Positions 10,881 through 21,794 of a DNA stretch of 64,000 bases are shown piece by piece. Position 1 is the first letter of the stretch. The number at the start of each line of letters is the position of its first letter. Where the stretch lies: assembly GCA_000611775.1 (NCBI GenBank), contig KK106981.1, forward strand, positions 9,761,183 through 9,825,182, read 5' to 3'. The notes beneath the pieces are model-generated. The model was not told where the DNA came from. It searched no databases and saw only the letters and a program-made list of their open reading frames with translations. This DNA comes from Umbilicaria muhlenbergii. Taxonomy: Eukaryota > Ascomycota > Lecanoromycetes > Umbilicariales > Umbilicariaceae. The position numbers and the translations under genes are program-made.

Positions 10881-11615
10881 AGCGTCCTGCATTGACGCCC
10901 AGTAGGTCAGAGTCGGCAATTCGTATAGTTTCCCGAGGAATGCTATCAGAGATTATTCGTAACGGGTAATTTCGGATGAAGCTCAATGACTTACTTACAA
11001 CTACCATCCGTTGGACAACCTTTGTCGGGCTTTTCCAAGTGGGCACGCTCTGCCTGACTGGCCTCCTTTACCACGTCCAGTCCACTACATGCGCTAAAGA
11101 CTGTCGACCTCTTATCAGTTCTGGCGATGGTCAGGGGCGCCGAGCCAAGGAATATTGGATGTGGGAAAGATGGATCGGGATGGATCGTGGACGCATTGAA
11201 TTAGAGGAGAGAAAGAGGTAGGCTTTGGCAAAGCTCAAGTCAGGGGACGGGAATGTAGGACCCATCGATTTCATTGGTAGGAAAGGGTCACAAAGTGTAC
11301 TAGTGGTCGTTGCCCTTTGACTACACGTTTAAAGACATGGTCACGAGGTCCTCATAGGTCTCTCCGAGCCTAAATATTGGAAAAGATTTCAGATACTCTA
11401 CCAGACTTATGGACTTATTGAAGCTGGACTGCTTAATTGAAGAATGAGAGCTCCATTGAAGGTAGTTAGCGGATGGCGTGCCCTAAGATATACCACTCCT
11501 TACGACGAAGCGATTCTCGGAGTCCCTTCAGGGTGAGCATGCTCATCCAGCTCGTCTCAGCGGTAAATTCGCTGATCTTTGCAGTTCGATTCTCCAAAGC
11601 CTCTACCATCCATGT
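10881..11615. other. Interval between two decayed F-box-like copies
   Basis: No gene supported. The part just above 10880 may belong to the upstream half of copy A, but frames there are too damaged to align by eye. Confidence 0.45.
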
Positions 11616-12135
11616 TTACAACCACCGTTTCATACCCCTTCCTTCTGATAGCGGAAACGGCTCCATTCGAAACTCAGTAATCCCTCCGGCTGTGACTCCG
11701 GCTGCGAGTTCGACTGCGACTCCGAGTAGGTCATGCACCCATGATACCTTTCTGGAGTTCTTCCAGCCTAGACCCTGTAGTCCCTGCCATTCAATTTCCG
11801 CCCAGTCTCTCCAGCAATCAATGCCAGCAGAGAGTGTTGTATAGTCCGGGTAATGGTTCCACACGTGGAGCCCAGACAACGTCGCCTGGTATGGTCAAGT
11901 GGAGCGTTTTAAGGTTCGGCATTGCGTTCAACAGCTTGCAGAGCTGGTGAAAGGTAACGTAGTCAACAGGCTTAGCTTGCTGGTAACGGAGCTCGAGGTG
12001 GCGGATTCCGTCTCACCGCCATTGGGCATAGCGACGCCAACAGCTTCACAGTCTACCCAACTTCGTCATGAAGTATCTTGACGCTTGCGTTGCGGAAAGA
12101 CCATGCAAGTTGCGAGCGGCGAAACTTTTGGCAAG
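11616..12135 (-). pseudogene. Decayed paralogue B of the F-box-like gene
   Basis: Reading the minus strand downward from about 12135, the frames give SFRNASVKILHDEVG, then a TAG, then TVKLLASLCPM. These line up with SFRGARIDLIHNSVAKTVDFLHSLPVP of the intact gene (quoted in two parts: SFRGARIDLIHNSV and AKTVDFLHSLPVP). After a frameshift, PVDYVTFHQLCKLLNAMPNL matches PVDYMSFHVLCGILDSMTAL, and HLTIPGD matches KITIPTY. A further shift leads to SWVHDLLGV. At least one stop and two frameshifts make it a pseudogene. Order and orientation match the intact copy, as expected of tandem duplication followed by decay. Confidence 0.8.
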
Positions 12136-13912
12136 TTCGGCAGAAAGCTGTCGTGACTGGCTGCTCAATGCGTGGAGCGCCGTTGCGATCGACTCCATCT
12201 ACGTATAGGTAGTTAACACCGTGCATTGTGGCGTTTCGCACAATGCCCGGTAGATGTTGAGTAAAAGAAGGTATGAGAGTTGTAGCGTTGATACAGAAGG
12301 ACGAGTCATCTCTGTAGTCTCAAGGTCAATGAACTTGCAGTAGACAAAGTCATAAAGAAGGAAATAGAAATCTGAACGAGAAGAAAATGTAGTGACGTCC
12401 CGGATGAAAAGCATCAAACGGAAGACGGAAAAACAAATGAAGCAAGACGGGTTGCAACAACACCGTAACGGGCGATTCATAGTTCCCGTGAAATATAGCA
12501 CATTGTAGCAAATGTGTTGATCGCTGGAAGTACCGGTGAATTTAAACAGCGCGGAAGAACCTTCCCATATAATATTTTATCTTGTGAATTAAACCACAAC
12601 GGTTTGTAGGAGGCCTTCTTTTCATCTGCTGTAATTATACGCAGCTGCCAGTGGCTTTTCGAAAGCGCGCCCGCTGCTAACGCAGACCAGTTGTTCTTGG
12701 CTAGTGCGTGGCCTTCTTGGTTGATGTGGTACTTGTGCTGGTGCTGGTGCTGGTGCCGGTGCTGATATAAAAGAGCTTTGAGCATAATCTGCACCGAACT
12801 ATGGGTACGGCTTGAATATCGGCGTTATAAAACAACCAATATAAAACAACCGATCCTCGCCGACGAGCCCTAAGATTATAGAGGGTTAGAATAGACGTCC
12901 ACTAAGCCATAGTTGCTGGCCTAATTGATGGACCTAGCGAGCTAGGGCTTAAATGGATGTGATAGCGCTGCTAGAGGGTCCCCGAATATAGACGCCCATA
13001 CGTAGTCTTGCCGCAAGGGCAATAAGCTAGCATACGAATGTCTTGCTGTACCTCTCACACGTGGAAACGAGGTAGAATAGGAAAAGATAACGACAGCAGA
13101 GCGGGCCAGAAGCTCCAGACGCTACTTTACAAGTATGTAACAAAGAGAAAAGGTTGCTATGGTGGATGGCTAAAATCACAGACCAGTACGGATTACTACT
13201 CCGAAGACCTACCAATTAGACAAACACAGACATGGCTTAGGGTTATCTGCAAATAAAGCAGAAAGCCGTTCGTGATGCAAAAGACGCCAGCGTGCTTAGA
13301 TAATAACACTTAGCTAATAACAAACGCTGCTCGGGTTAACAACAGGTCAAGCGGAAAGCCAACATTATGCAAGAGAGGGCATCAGGGGAAAGAGAGAAAG
13401 AGATAGACAGAGACAAAGAAAAAGAAAAAGAAATCGAGTGAGGTCTGCGCCGAGAGGCAGTATATGAACCCACGGATGACCAAGTCTTCGAGGTGAATAC
13501 GCCCCCACTTCTTGTTCACAGCTCTTCAACACAGCATGTAGTCACAGGTGAATGGGTCTAGTTAGTCTCATCCGGGACAAGACGACAGTGAAGCTGCAAC
13601 TGTGAAGCCGCATCTAGTGAAGAGGTAGGACGAGTCACATGTGCGCGGCAAGTCACTATTGCATCAGCAGATTATGTGGCCAGAAAAAATTCTAGCAAAC
13701 ATAAAGCGAAGGCGCTGTAGGGTATCTACCGTAAACCGCCTGCAATGCATTCAATATATCAACCATCCGTATGTGACAACTGATAGCCCACCATGCCTTC
13801 TGCCAAAGAACTCCGCTTACTGCTATGGCAGATGTTATCCCCCCCCGACTGCGCTCTCAGATATCGTTGCGCGAGACAGGCGAAGCTACCGCGCCTGCAA
13901 TCTCTGTCCATC
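12136..13912. other. Gene-free interval with simple repeats
   Basis: No gene supported. It contains a GGTGCT-type hexamer tract at about 12735-12765, paired TATAAAACAACC strings near 12825-12850, and an A/G-only stretch at about 13380-13435. The last part lies downstream of the BRCT gene. Confidence 0.55.
12735..12765. repeat. GCTGGT hexamer tract
   Basis: About five copies of GCTGGT with one variant (GCCGGT). A short microsatellite with no coding context. Confidence 0.75.
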
Positions 13913-16827
13913 CTAGCCGCCTTCGTTCACGGACAGCAAGAATTCATCACCCTCTGGATCCAGTACACCCCGCAGGACACTGAGCGTAAGGAGATCCTTG
14001 CTGTAACACCTCCATCTGTTCTGATGAAGGAAGGGCAGATTTTCGTCGCGCTCTGCTGCAAGAAGAAGCGTCTTTTCCATCTCACTTGACTTCTTCCGGG
14101 GTACCGCGGCTCGAACAGTCTTAGCACCAGCATGTGTAGCGATTTCCTTCAGTTCCGTGAAGCCTTTTCCTAACTCCCTTTTCAAGGTTGGGGTGAAAAG
14201 GATGGTCCAGTCCTGTAAGGGTTTTCTGCCTTGCTTCCCACGCCTAACAGCCTCGGTCAGTGTGATGCCCCATTCGGCTTCTCTCTCCGGGTCTTCGGCG
14301 AGGAAAGCTAAAGGGTCAAGCAAACGACCGTCCTTGACGCTTTGCAGAATCCACTCATCAGTCACAATATCAATACCAGACGCTATAGCTTGAATCAGCT
14401 TGCTTGTTCTCTTCAGCTCTTTGCCTTTCCCGACGCAAAGCAGATTACAGCGCCGAATAGACTCAACCTTAACAGCACTGTGCCTTTGAAGAAAGCTCAT
14501 GTAACGTGGTGTAGTATCGATGTTTGTGCTGCTGGCGAATAGGATTCTCGGTTTGAATTCGGTGTTTGATGACTGACTTAAGCTGGCAGACGCTCGCGTT
14601 CTGGCAGGACTCGCTCCAACTTGTTCAGACAGAGGCTGACTCTTTGCAGGCCCTCGACCGCGGGCACTTCTTAGAGCAGATGTCCGGATAACTATGGTGC
14701 TACCGTTGCTATCCTGACTATTGGAGGGATCATGTATCTTCGGAATCTTGGCCGCCTTCACGGGTGTACCAATGTTGCTCATATCACCATCAGACAGCTT
14801 TCGCTTTGACTTGCTAAGTCGTAACGTATTGCCTTTACCAAGTGTGCTGGAGGTTCCGACTGATGGAGGTTCTCTCTCGATTCGGGCTTCCGTCATTGCC
14901 TCGATTGGTTCCTCCATGTCTTCTTCTTGGTATTGTTGCGGATCATCAACGTCCGGGACAGGTAGCCCATCTGTTTGACTTGAATTCAGTGCTTGACTGT
15001 CAACCGCAACTTTCAAGAGGTAGACACTGCGCCGGTGTGTGCTTTCCTGCGTATCTTCTGCATCAGACGCCAAAGCTTGAGCATCTTCCTCAGTGGCGTA
15101 GATATCGGGCATCACCACCTCAGTTGGGTGCATGGGCTCGAAAGTTGGTACGGCGACCTTGTCTAGATTAATGGGGTTCAGTGACATCTGCTTGAATTCG
15201 ACCCGGTCAGACATATTCGGCGGTACGACATCTTTGGTTGGCTGGCCAGGCACATCATCGCTCACGGTGGCCAGTAGTGGAGAACGAAATTTGTTGGACT
15301 CAACGATGGGAACATTGGTCTCAGGTAGGCTGGCAGCATCTGTACAAGCTTCAACTAAAAGATTCTCTGCCCTGTTGATACGTGCATGGTCAGAGAAACC
15401 GTCTTGCTCCTCGCCGTCGCTTACTTCTGCGGATATCCGCTGTGGGGATTCTTCGGGGCCCCTAGTATCTGAAGCGGTCGCACTAGCCAATGGGTGAGTT
15501 TGCTCTGCATGCTGTTGTAAGAGATCGGGGCGAGACATAGGCTCAATTGAATCTTGCTCCGCGGGCTCACTTCTGCTCTCATCCCCTTCAACTCCTATAT
15601 TAGACCGCTCTGATGTGGTGAAAGAGGTTACATTATTGTTGGCATCAAGTCCGCGTAAACCATTAGGCGGGGCTTGCGGTGCTAGTTCGGTCTCAGGCAA
15701 CAGATCGATACTTTCTCCCTTGCTCGAGATGACAGCGGATGACCTGGGTATATCCGTAGAGGACTTCTTCCCAGGAAGTAAGTCGTCGGTAGAACTGCCT
15801 GCAGCGTCGGTGTCTTCCCAAACTGAGATGGCTGATCTAGATTGCAACCCGGGCGAGTGCATCTTCTTCGATTCTTGCGATCTAGGTAGACTGCGACGCT
15901 GAGCATCACGAATTGTACCTAGAATTTCCCGTTTTGATATATCGGGTGACCAATTTTGACTATCCTCATTACCCTGGATGGCGTTACCAGCTATCTCCCC
16001 GATGAGATGGTCAGCGAGTTCGACGGGATTGCAATGGCGAGATGGCATTGAAGGTGTATCCTGAATGGTAGTATTCATACTTCTGCTTGGAAACGGGGTG
16101 GAAACGAATGATTCATCTTCAGGTAAATGAAGTGTCCGCGCGTCTGGATCTTTTTCTTCCAAGTCGACTACCGCAGTATCACTGATGGCTGATGACGCCA
16201 CTTGAACATCTTCTCCCTTATGATACTCAAACTCAAATAGGGCACTGCCGATACCAAAGCGGTCGCCTGGTCGCAGGTGCACTCTATCTCTCGTGAACTC
16301 CGTGGAGGGCTGCAAGCGCACGCTCATGTCTCGAGTGGTCCTAGGGTTAGTCCATTGAGGCGGTCTTACGTATACCTCCGACCCAAGAGCCTCCAAGAGG
16401 ATGTAGTCCGGATAAGCATCTGCAAAGTAGTTAACATACGTCTGGACCCGGGTAGGGAGGGTCGCTGACAAAGTACAGCGCTGCTCCTTTCCCTTACGCC
16501 GGAGTCAGGGTCAGAGTCGGCGTGTACGGCAAGTTCCCAAGTATCATCATTGGTGCCTGTCGACCTCCTCTGGAGGTAGAAAATCGTTGGTTCCTCTGAT
16601 GTGCTAAGGCTAACGGGGTGGACTTGTGAGCTCCTCGAATTAATGATCTCCCGGAGTAATGCTCTCAATGATGTCATTGTCAATGGACCGTTATCTGCGC
16701 CCTGCCCAATACACCTCCCACTGCCAATAAGATCCTCAAGAGCTTTTGGACCATTTCGGGATTTCGGTAGTCGAAGTGTTGTTTCCCAGAGTAGAGGATT
16801 TTGGGATGAAAGCCACCACGGCACCAC
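13913..16827 (-). CDS. FHA-like and tandem-BRCT protein (Mdb1/MDC1-like layout), 5' end unresolved
   Basis: Probable chromatin or DNA-damage-response adaptor. Exons read 16827-16498 and 16441-13913, phase 0 across a 56-bp intron (GTAAGG donor, TCCAG acceptor) that restores a run ending LRPGDRFGIGSALFEFEY, which resembles the last strands of an FHA phosphopeptide-binding domain. A Ser/Asp/Glu-rich central region of over 450 residues looks disordered. The C-terminus has two BRCT-like units: RILFASSTNI to TDEWILQS with the signature Trp, then LQDWTILFTPT to the end, including RWRCYSKDLL. FHA first and paired BRCT last is the layout of fission yeast Mdb1 and animal MDC1; NBS1 differs by having both at the N-terminus. 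No in-frame ATG exists upstream of 16827 before a TGA, so at least one 5' exon is missing from this model. About 952 residues are shown. Confidence 0.8.
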
Positions 16828-17745
16828 ACTGTGTAGGGCTGTGTTACGTCAGTTTAAACATCAGGGCAAATTTGTACAAGCGTTAGTCTAGACTACCGTA
16901 AGCGCACTGGGCGCACTAACGAGTCCCAAGCCCTCAACCTCATGTCTTTTTTCCCACCATCGTTCCTTGGAAAAGACATGGCTACTGAATATGATCCCTT
17001 TCGTTCTGTCTGTTACTAACACGAAGTCGAACAGTGCTCTTGTTCCGAGATCTTAAGCTCCCTACTCTTTCTCGAGATGCGGCCGTGTTAGGCTTAATCT
17101 GGACATGATGGGGCGCGTGCACTGAACAATAGTAAGGATAAATTGTGATGGCCAGAACATATCCGTTTCCAGCATGTCTTCACTCTCTGTATACTCTGAT
17201 TGGACAGTATTATTCCGATGTCTGGCTATTCTTTCCGTCCGTTTGTCCTGATTGGTACTGGGAATTTCCCCATAATGGGGGTGTTTTTGAGAAAGTTCAC
17301 TAGGTAGAACTTCCATTGTTCTCCCTTCGATTTCCGTATATTCAGTAGTCGTTTCATCATGAATGCCTCCGAACTGTATCACCGAGTGCCGTATTGTCTT
17401 CGAATTCTCGAAACATTGTGTGGCTCGGGCGATGTTGGGCACTCCTATTGTAGTTCGGAGGATCACCCCTATTCTTCAAACTATACGTTCTGATAACCCA
17501 CTATGAAGGAACCCAGCGACACTTGATTCTTCGTCCCCAAGCAATCTGTTCTCACCTTCTTACATCTCTTCGACTACTCAAGGGTTTACAGCAAACTACC
17601 TATTAGCAGCATTGCCGGTCCAGCTATAGCATCAATCTTCGCCATCTACAAGATCGTCTCTCCAAATCTCCCCAGACCTCTCACGCGGACATCATAGCAG
17701 CTTCACCCGAAGAACATCGAGGATACCGAGTTCACGCTTCCTACC
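16828..17745. promoter_or_regulatory. Divergent upstream region of the BRCT gene and STE2
   Basis: 918 bases between two divergent genes. It should hold the missing 5' exon(s) of the BRCT gene and both promoters. A 134-codon open frame on the minus strand (17466-17062) has no recognised similarity. The STE2 side (17470-17745) is pyrimidine-rich, as often seen before fungal start codons. Confidence 0.5.
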
Positions 17746-18921
17746 ATGGCCAACTCTTCGTCCTTCGATCCTTTCAACCAATCTTTCACACTTCTCATGG
17801 CGGATGGGACACCCTTCAATGTCTCCATATCAGACCTAGACTCCTTCATGCTTTATAACGTCCAGATTTCGATCAATTACAGTGCTCAACTTGGAGCCTC
17901 GTTCTTACTGCTGGTCGTCCTCCTTCTCCTCACGAAGAAAGAAAAGCGTCGATCTCCCATCTTCGTGATCAATTCTTTATCACTGTTCCTCAATACCGTT
18001 CGTAACATCCTACAGTGCCTGTATTTCACCGGACCGTTCTCCGAAACGTACGCATACTTCGCTCAAGACTATTCGAGAGTGCCAAGGGCAGCATACGCAA
18101 CATCGGTTGCTGGAACTGTCCTCATATTCCTCCTCCTTGTGTGCGTCGAGCTTTCCCTGATACTCCAGACACGCGTAGTGTGTACCACGATCCGTCAAAT
18201 TTACCGTCGAGGGATCTTTGCACTTTCCTTCCTGATCGCACTGGTCGCAGTTGCCTTTCGCCTCGCACTTTGCGTCGAAAACTCACGATACATTGTGTCT
18301 CTGACCTACCTGGTACCCCTGACCTGGCTTGGAAGCGCGGCAAACATCACTACCTCCATCAGCGTCTTCTGGTTCTGTGTCGTTTTCGTCACGAAGTTAG
18401 GGCTCGCCATACGGCAGAGGAGGAAGCTTGGATTGCGGCAATTTGGACCAATGCAGATCATCTTCATCATGGGGTGCCAGACCTTGGTTATACCAGGTAT
18501 GTGAAAACTCCTAGTAGCCTCGAGAACGTACTTAATACCTACGGCAGCCATTTTTTCGATTCTACAATACACTACCAGTATTCCATCTATGGATTCGAAC
18601 GTCCTCACACTTGTAGCTATCTTCCTTCCTCTTTCGTCTATCTGGGCATCCTCTTCCGGCATCGGCCACGCTCCAGCGACCGTAGAGTCAGACCGGCAAC
18701 CGAACTACTTCAATAGCTTCACGGGTTCCGCCAGACCATTAGTGGACTACAAGGCCTCCAAGGCACCTCTAAGTCCAACGAATACTGCAACCACGCGGGT
18801 TTCCTCTTCACTTCCTAGCCCTGCCAATCCTACACAGCAAGACATGTACTTAGATCTAGAAGCTCAGGGGTTGGAAGAACGGCAAGAACATACTATGAGC
18901 GGTGCAGTTGTTTTTCAGTGA
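17746..18921 (+). CDS. STE2: Alpha-factor-type pheromone receptor (STE2 family GPCR)
   Basis: Seven-helix receptor that binds the alpha-factor-like peptide pheromone and activates the heterotrimeric G protein and MAP kinase mating cascade. Exons 17746-18496 and 18548-18921 join in phase 1 over a 51-bp intron near the end of helix 6 and encode 374 residues, close to Aspergillus GprA. The outside N-terminus has three N-glycosylation sequons (residues 3, 11 and 24). Helix 1 is ASFLLLVVLLLLTKK; four more hydrophobic helices follow, then the basic loop IRQRRKLGLRQFGPM, helix 6 with the conserved GCQTLVIPA, and helix 7 ending LPLSSIWAS, a hallmark of the family. The cytoplasmic tail of about 90 residues is Ser/Thr-rich, suitable for desensitising phosphorylation. 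A compatible G-alpha gene lies at 51954-53331. The start is the first ATG after a pyrimidine-rich leader. Confidence 0.95.
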
Positions 18922-19409
18922 CGGTTGCGGCTTCAGGGGGTAGTCTCCATTCTATGCATTTGTTGACATGTATCCAAGTTTTTACAGTTCGTGCTGTCTC
19001 CTCGACTGTTTCCTTGACCTCACAACAGCTGCGATTAGGTTCGAATGAAGTTTCTCAGTTCGCGTACTATGCACACAAGTTCGTGATCCTGCTAAGATGC
19101 TCCTCCCCTCGACGTGACTTGGCGGGTGATGCAATCATAACAACAGCAACTCTGAACTAGGAAACAGCATGACGGAACGCATCATAACAGACTCTCGCGA
19201 AGGCTATGAGAAATATCTCGCCCCTCTGTTTTTCTTCTTCTTCTTCCTTCTTCACCATACCACTTTTTGATATCAAGCACTCACGATTATCTTCAAAGTA
19301 CACTACAACCCCAAAGTCTTCATCGAAGTCCATCACAACCCCAAGTCTTCAAGCATTTGCACAAGTACTTCTTTCTAGCACTCTAGAACATCACTATTAT
19401 ACCGCAAGA
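18922..19409. promoter_or_regulatory. Leader and promoter of the repetitive orphan gene
   Basis: 488 bases. A CT-rich tract (TTCTTCTTCTTCCTTCTTC, about 19234-19252) is typical of fungal core promoters and leaders. An in-frame ATG at 19206 would add 68 residues of low-complexity sequence and is judged part of the leader. Confidence 0.5.
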
Positions 19410-21353
19410 ATGCTCAACATGAACCGTCGCAATGCCTCCTGCTCGCACGAGTCCCGCCAATCCAACGCGTCCGCTGCTTCCAGGCTCTCCGCCAAAATCA
19501 CCTCAAAGGTCAAGCACGTCGTCCACAAGATCGAGAAGCTCGGGAAGAAGCACAATGCTAAACATCAGCTTGTCAAACCCGCCGCTGGTCTTGCTTATAC
19601 TACCGAAGGAACGCTCAATCCTCTTCAGACCAATCTTCATCTCAAAGTCAGTGTCTTTGCACATGATGGCTCCGCCGATATCCACACCAACACCGCTACC
19701 ACTACTCATACCGATGCTTTCGAGCCCGGGAAGAAGCACAATACTGAACATCAGCTTGTAAACCCCGCCTCTATTCTTGGTTATACTACCGAAGGAACTC
19801 TCAGTCCTCTTAAGACCAACCTCCATCTCAAAGTCACTATCTTTGCAGAAGGTGGCTCCGCCGATATCCAGACCAACACCGCTACCACTACTCATACCAT
19901 TGCTGTCGATTCCGTCAACATCCAGGCTAACACCGCTATCATTACTGATACCAATGCTGTCGATTCCGCCGCTATCCAGGCCGACACCGCTTCCACTACC
20001 GATGCTATTGCTGTCGATTCCGCCGATATCCAGATCAATACCGCTATCACTACTGATACCAATGCTATCGATTTCGCTGATATCCAGACCAAGACTGCTA
20101 CCGCTACTAATAGCAATGCTTTCAACTCCGCCAACATCCAGACCAGCACCACTACTACTACTGATAGCAGTGCTTTCAACTCCGCCAACATCCAGACCAC
20201 CACTGCTACCTCTACTGATACCAGAACTGTCGAGCCCGCTGTTGTAGACACCGAGGTTGTCGGCATGGTAAAGCGCCGTAAGACTATGTTCTCCAGACTG
20301 ACCAGGAAATCCATCGATGCTACCGCGCAGCTCAAACCCAAACTTGTATTCCGCAGGTCATCCTTACCCAAGCCTAACATGGCAAAGTTCGAAGCTCTCA
20401 TCCGCAAGTTCTCTCCCACAGGCCGTCGTTCTAAGTACGCAGTACGAGGCGATGGAGACATTCGTGGAATCTATTATCCAGAAAAATTCTATCGAAACTA
20501 CCGCCCTTCTCCTGAGTCCGAAAAGGAGCTCGCCCTCTGGCTATCTCGAGACCACCGACCTTCTTCTCCCTTGTCCATGGAAGGGTATATCCCTGCTCCT
20601 ACTTGCACTGCAAGCGGCTCCCCTCTGGACTGGGGCGAAAACTGTACCGATCTGGAGAACCCAGACTCCCCTCCCGCCGCCGAATGGACACCAACCTCCT
20701 CTTCTTCCCTGGACCAAAGGGTCCCAACTCCTTACCCGATGAGACTTGACTCATCGCCGGGGGCCCCCTGCCCCTACACTCCGACTCCCTCTCCCTGGCA
20801 GGGCAAGCCCCTGATAGTAAAAAAGCGCAACCAACGCCGCAACGTCGGCTACCCAAGGCGGTCCTCCGTCGACTTCGCCCTCCCTCCTCCTCGCTTCCGC
20901 CTCGCCGAGGCCATCAAGGCCGAAAACGAATGGTGGCAGTACCTGGAGAGCCCCCTCTCCGCCTCCGGCTCTCCCCGCCGCTCGCCCTCCCCCTCTTCGC
21001 CCCCCGCTCGCCCCTCCGCCCGCCTCTCCTACTACGAGGACGAGGAGGCCTCCCTCCCTCCCTATCCCTCTTCCTCCGCCGCCGCCTCTCCCTACGCTTC
21101 CGCTGCCGCCTCGCCCTCGCCCTCCCCCGCCGCCTCCGTCCTCGACATCACCCTGGCGGACCTCGCCGACATCCTCGTGGGTGCGAACCACCCGGATCGG
21201 CACACTTCCGGCCTGGAGGAGGAGGCCCTCCAGGCTCGGATCCCGCTGCCGATCCGGGTGGGGATCCCCGCGGGGTTGGTCGTGGCCGAGCCGCGGCCAA
21301 TCAGCGTCAGGGTGGTGGGGAAGATGGAGGCGATGGCTTGGTGGGGGATGTAG
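19410..21353 (+). CDS. Internally repetitive orphan protein
   Basis: Not recognised. A single open frame of 647 residues from the ATG at 19410 (a longer 715-residue start at 19206 is possible). Layout: a basic lead (SRLSAKITSKVKHVVHKIEK); two copies of a 62-residue unit (19542-19727 and 19728-19913, period 186 bp) built on GKKHN..HQLV and YTTEGTL.PL.TNLHLKV; then seven 18-residue units of the form SADIQTNTATTTDTNAVD (19857-20234, period 54 bp), the first lying inside the second 62-residue unit; then a basic domain with KPKLVFRRSSLPKP and DIRGIYYPEKFYRNYRP; a Pro/Ser-rich stretch; a very C-rich coding strand around 20940-21140 encoding SPSPSSPPARPS-type sequence; and a C-terminus with DITLADLADILVG. 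No signal peptide or membrane segment was seen. The repeats keep frame and lack stops, so the frame is under protein-level constraint or the expansion is young. Confidence 0.7.
   Translation: MLNMNRRNASCSHESRQSNASAASRLSAKITSKVKHVVHKIEKLGKKHNAKHQLVKPAAGLAYTTEGTLNPLQTNLHLKVSVFAHDGSADIHTNTATTTHTDAFEPGKKHNTEHQLVNPASILGYTTEGTLSPLKTNLHLKVTIFAEGGSADIQTNTATTTHTIAVDSVNIQANTAIITDTNAVDSAAIQADTASTTDAIAVDSADIQINTAITTDTNAIDFADIQTKTATATNSNAFNSANIQTSTTTTTDSSAFNSANIQTTTATSTDTRTVEPAVVDTEVVGMVKRRKTMFSRLTRKSIDATAQLKPKLVFRRSSLPKPNMAKFEALIRKFSPTGRRSKYAVRGDGDIRGIYYPEKFYRNYRPSPESEKELALWLSRDHRPSSPLSMEGYIPAPTCTASGSPLDWGENCTDLENPDSPPAAEWTPTSSSSLDQRVPTPYPMRLDSSPGAPCPYTPTPSPWQGKPLIVKKRNQRRNVGYPRRSSVDFALPPPRFRLAEAIKAENEWWQYLESPLSASGSPRRSPSPSSPPARPSARLSYYEDEEASLPPYPSSSAAASPYASAAASPSPSPAASVLDITLADLADILVGANHPDRHTSGLEEEALQARIPLPIRVGIPAGLVVAEPRPISVRVVGKMEAMAWWGM
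19542..19913 (+). repeat. Two 186-bp coding repeats
   Basis: In-frame tandem duplication inside the orphan gene. The second copy starts at 19728 with GGGAAGAAGCACAATACTGA against GGGAAGAAGCACAATGCTAA at 19542. Differences are mostly substitutions, with a few amino-acid changes. Confidence 0.92.
19857..20234 (+). repeat. Seven 54-bp coding repeats
   Basis: Each unit encodes 18 residues, TCCGCCGATATCCAG at its head and Asp/Asn/Glu at its end. Copies 5-7 share TTCAAC ends, and ATATCCAG/ACATCCAG is nearly invariant, which points to local unequal exchange or slippage. An eighth related unit ends the first 186-bp repeat. Confidence 0.92.
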
Positions 21354-21680
21354 GTGGGAGAAGCTCCTGGGGTGTTTTTTGTTTTTTGGTTTTTGGTTCT
21401 GGGTCTTGGTTTTTTGGGTCGGTTTTCTGGGTTTGGGATCGGGGGGGAGCCCCGTCGGCTTTTGGGGGGCTTTTGGGCCTTTTGGTTTTCCTCTTGGTTT
21501 TCTGCTTGGGCTGGGTTTTGGTTTTGGTTTTGGGCTGGCTGGGGCTTTTCGGCCTTTTTGGTTTTCTTCTTGGGTTTTTGGGCTGGGAGGGCGCCCCGGC
21601 GGCTTTCGGGGCTTTTTGGCCTCTTTTGTTTTCTTCTTGGTTTTTTTGGGTTGCTTTGTGCTTGGGTTTGGGGTGACCGC
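21354..21680. other. GT-rich tract behind the orphan gene
   Basis: About 300 bases that are overwhelmingly T and G on the + strand, with many TTTTGG and GGTTTT strings, starting directly after the orphan stop codon. The strand bias runs against the C-rich coding stretch just upstream. If transcribed as a 3' UTR it would be GU-rich. No gene is assigned although frames stay open across it. Confidence 0.7.
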
Positions 21681-21794
21681 CCTAACTGGCTATGGGGAGT
21701 TTATAGATCGGTTTCTTTTTGTCGTTTTGTTACCTCTTGGAGGTCCCCGGCTGGGGATAGTTTAGACCGCGTGGTTTTTTGATAGAAAATAAAA

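Noticed and set aside
20751-21203. Minus-strand Gly/Arg-rich frame opposite the orphan gene
   Set aside because: Shadow of the Ser/Pro codons on the + strand. The + frame has repeat structure and a better start.
21354-21782. Open frames through the GT-rich tract encoding Gly/Phe/Leu/Trp-rich peptides
   Set aside because: All three frames stay open because TG-rich DNA has few stops. Composition alone explains them and the hydrophobicity is an artefact.
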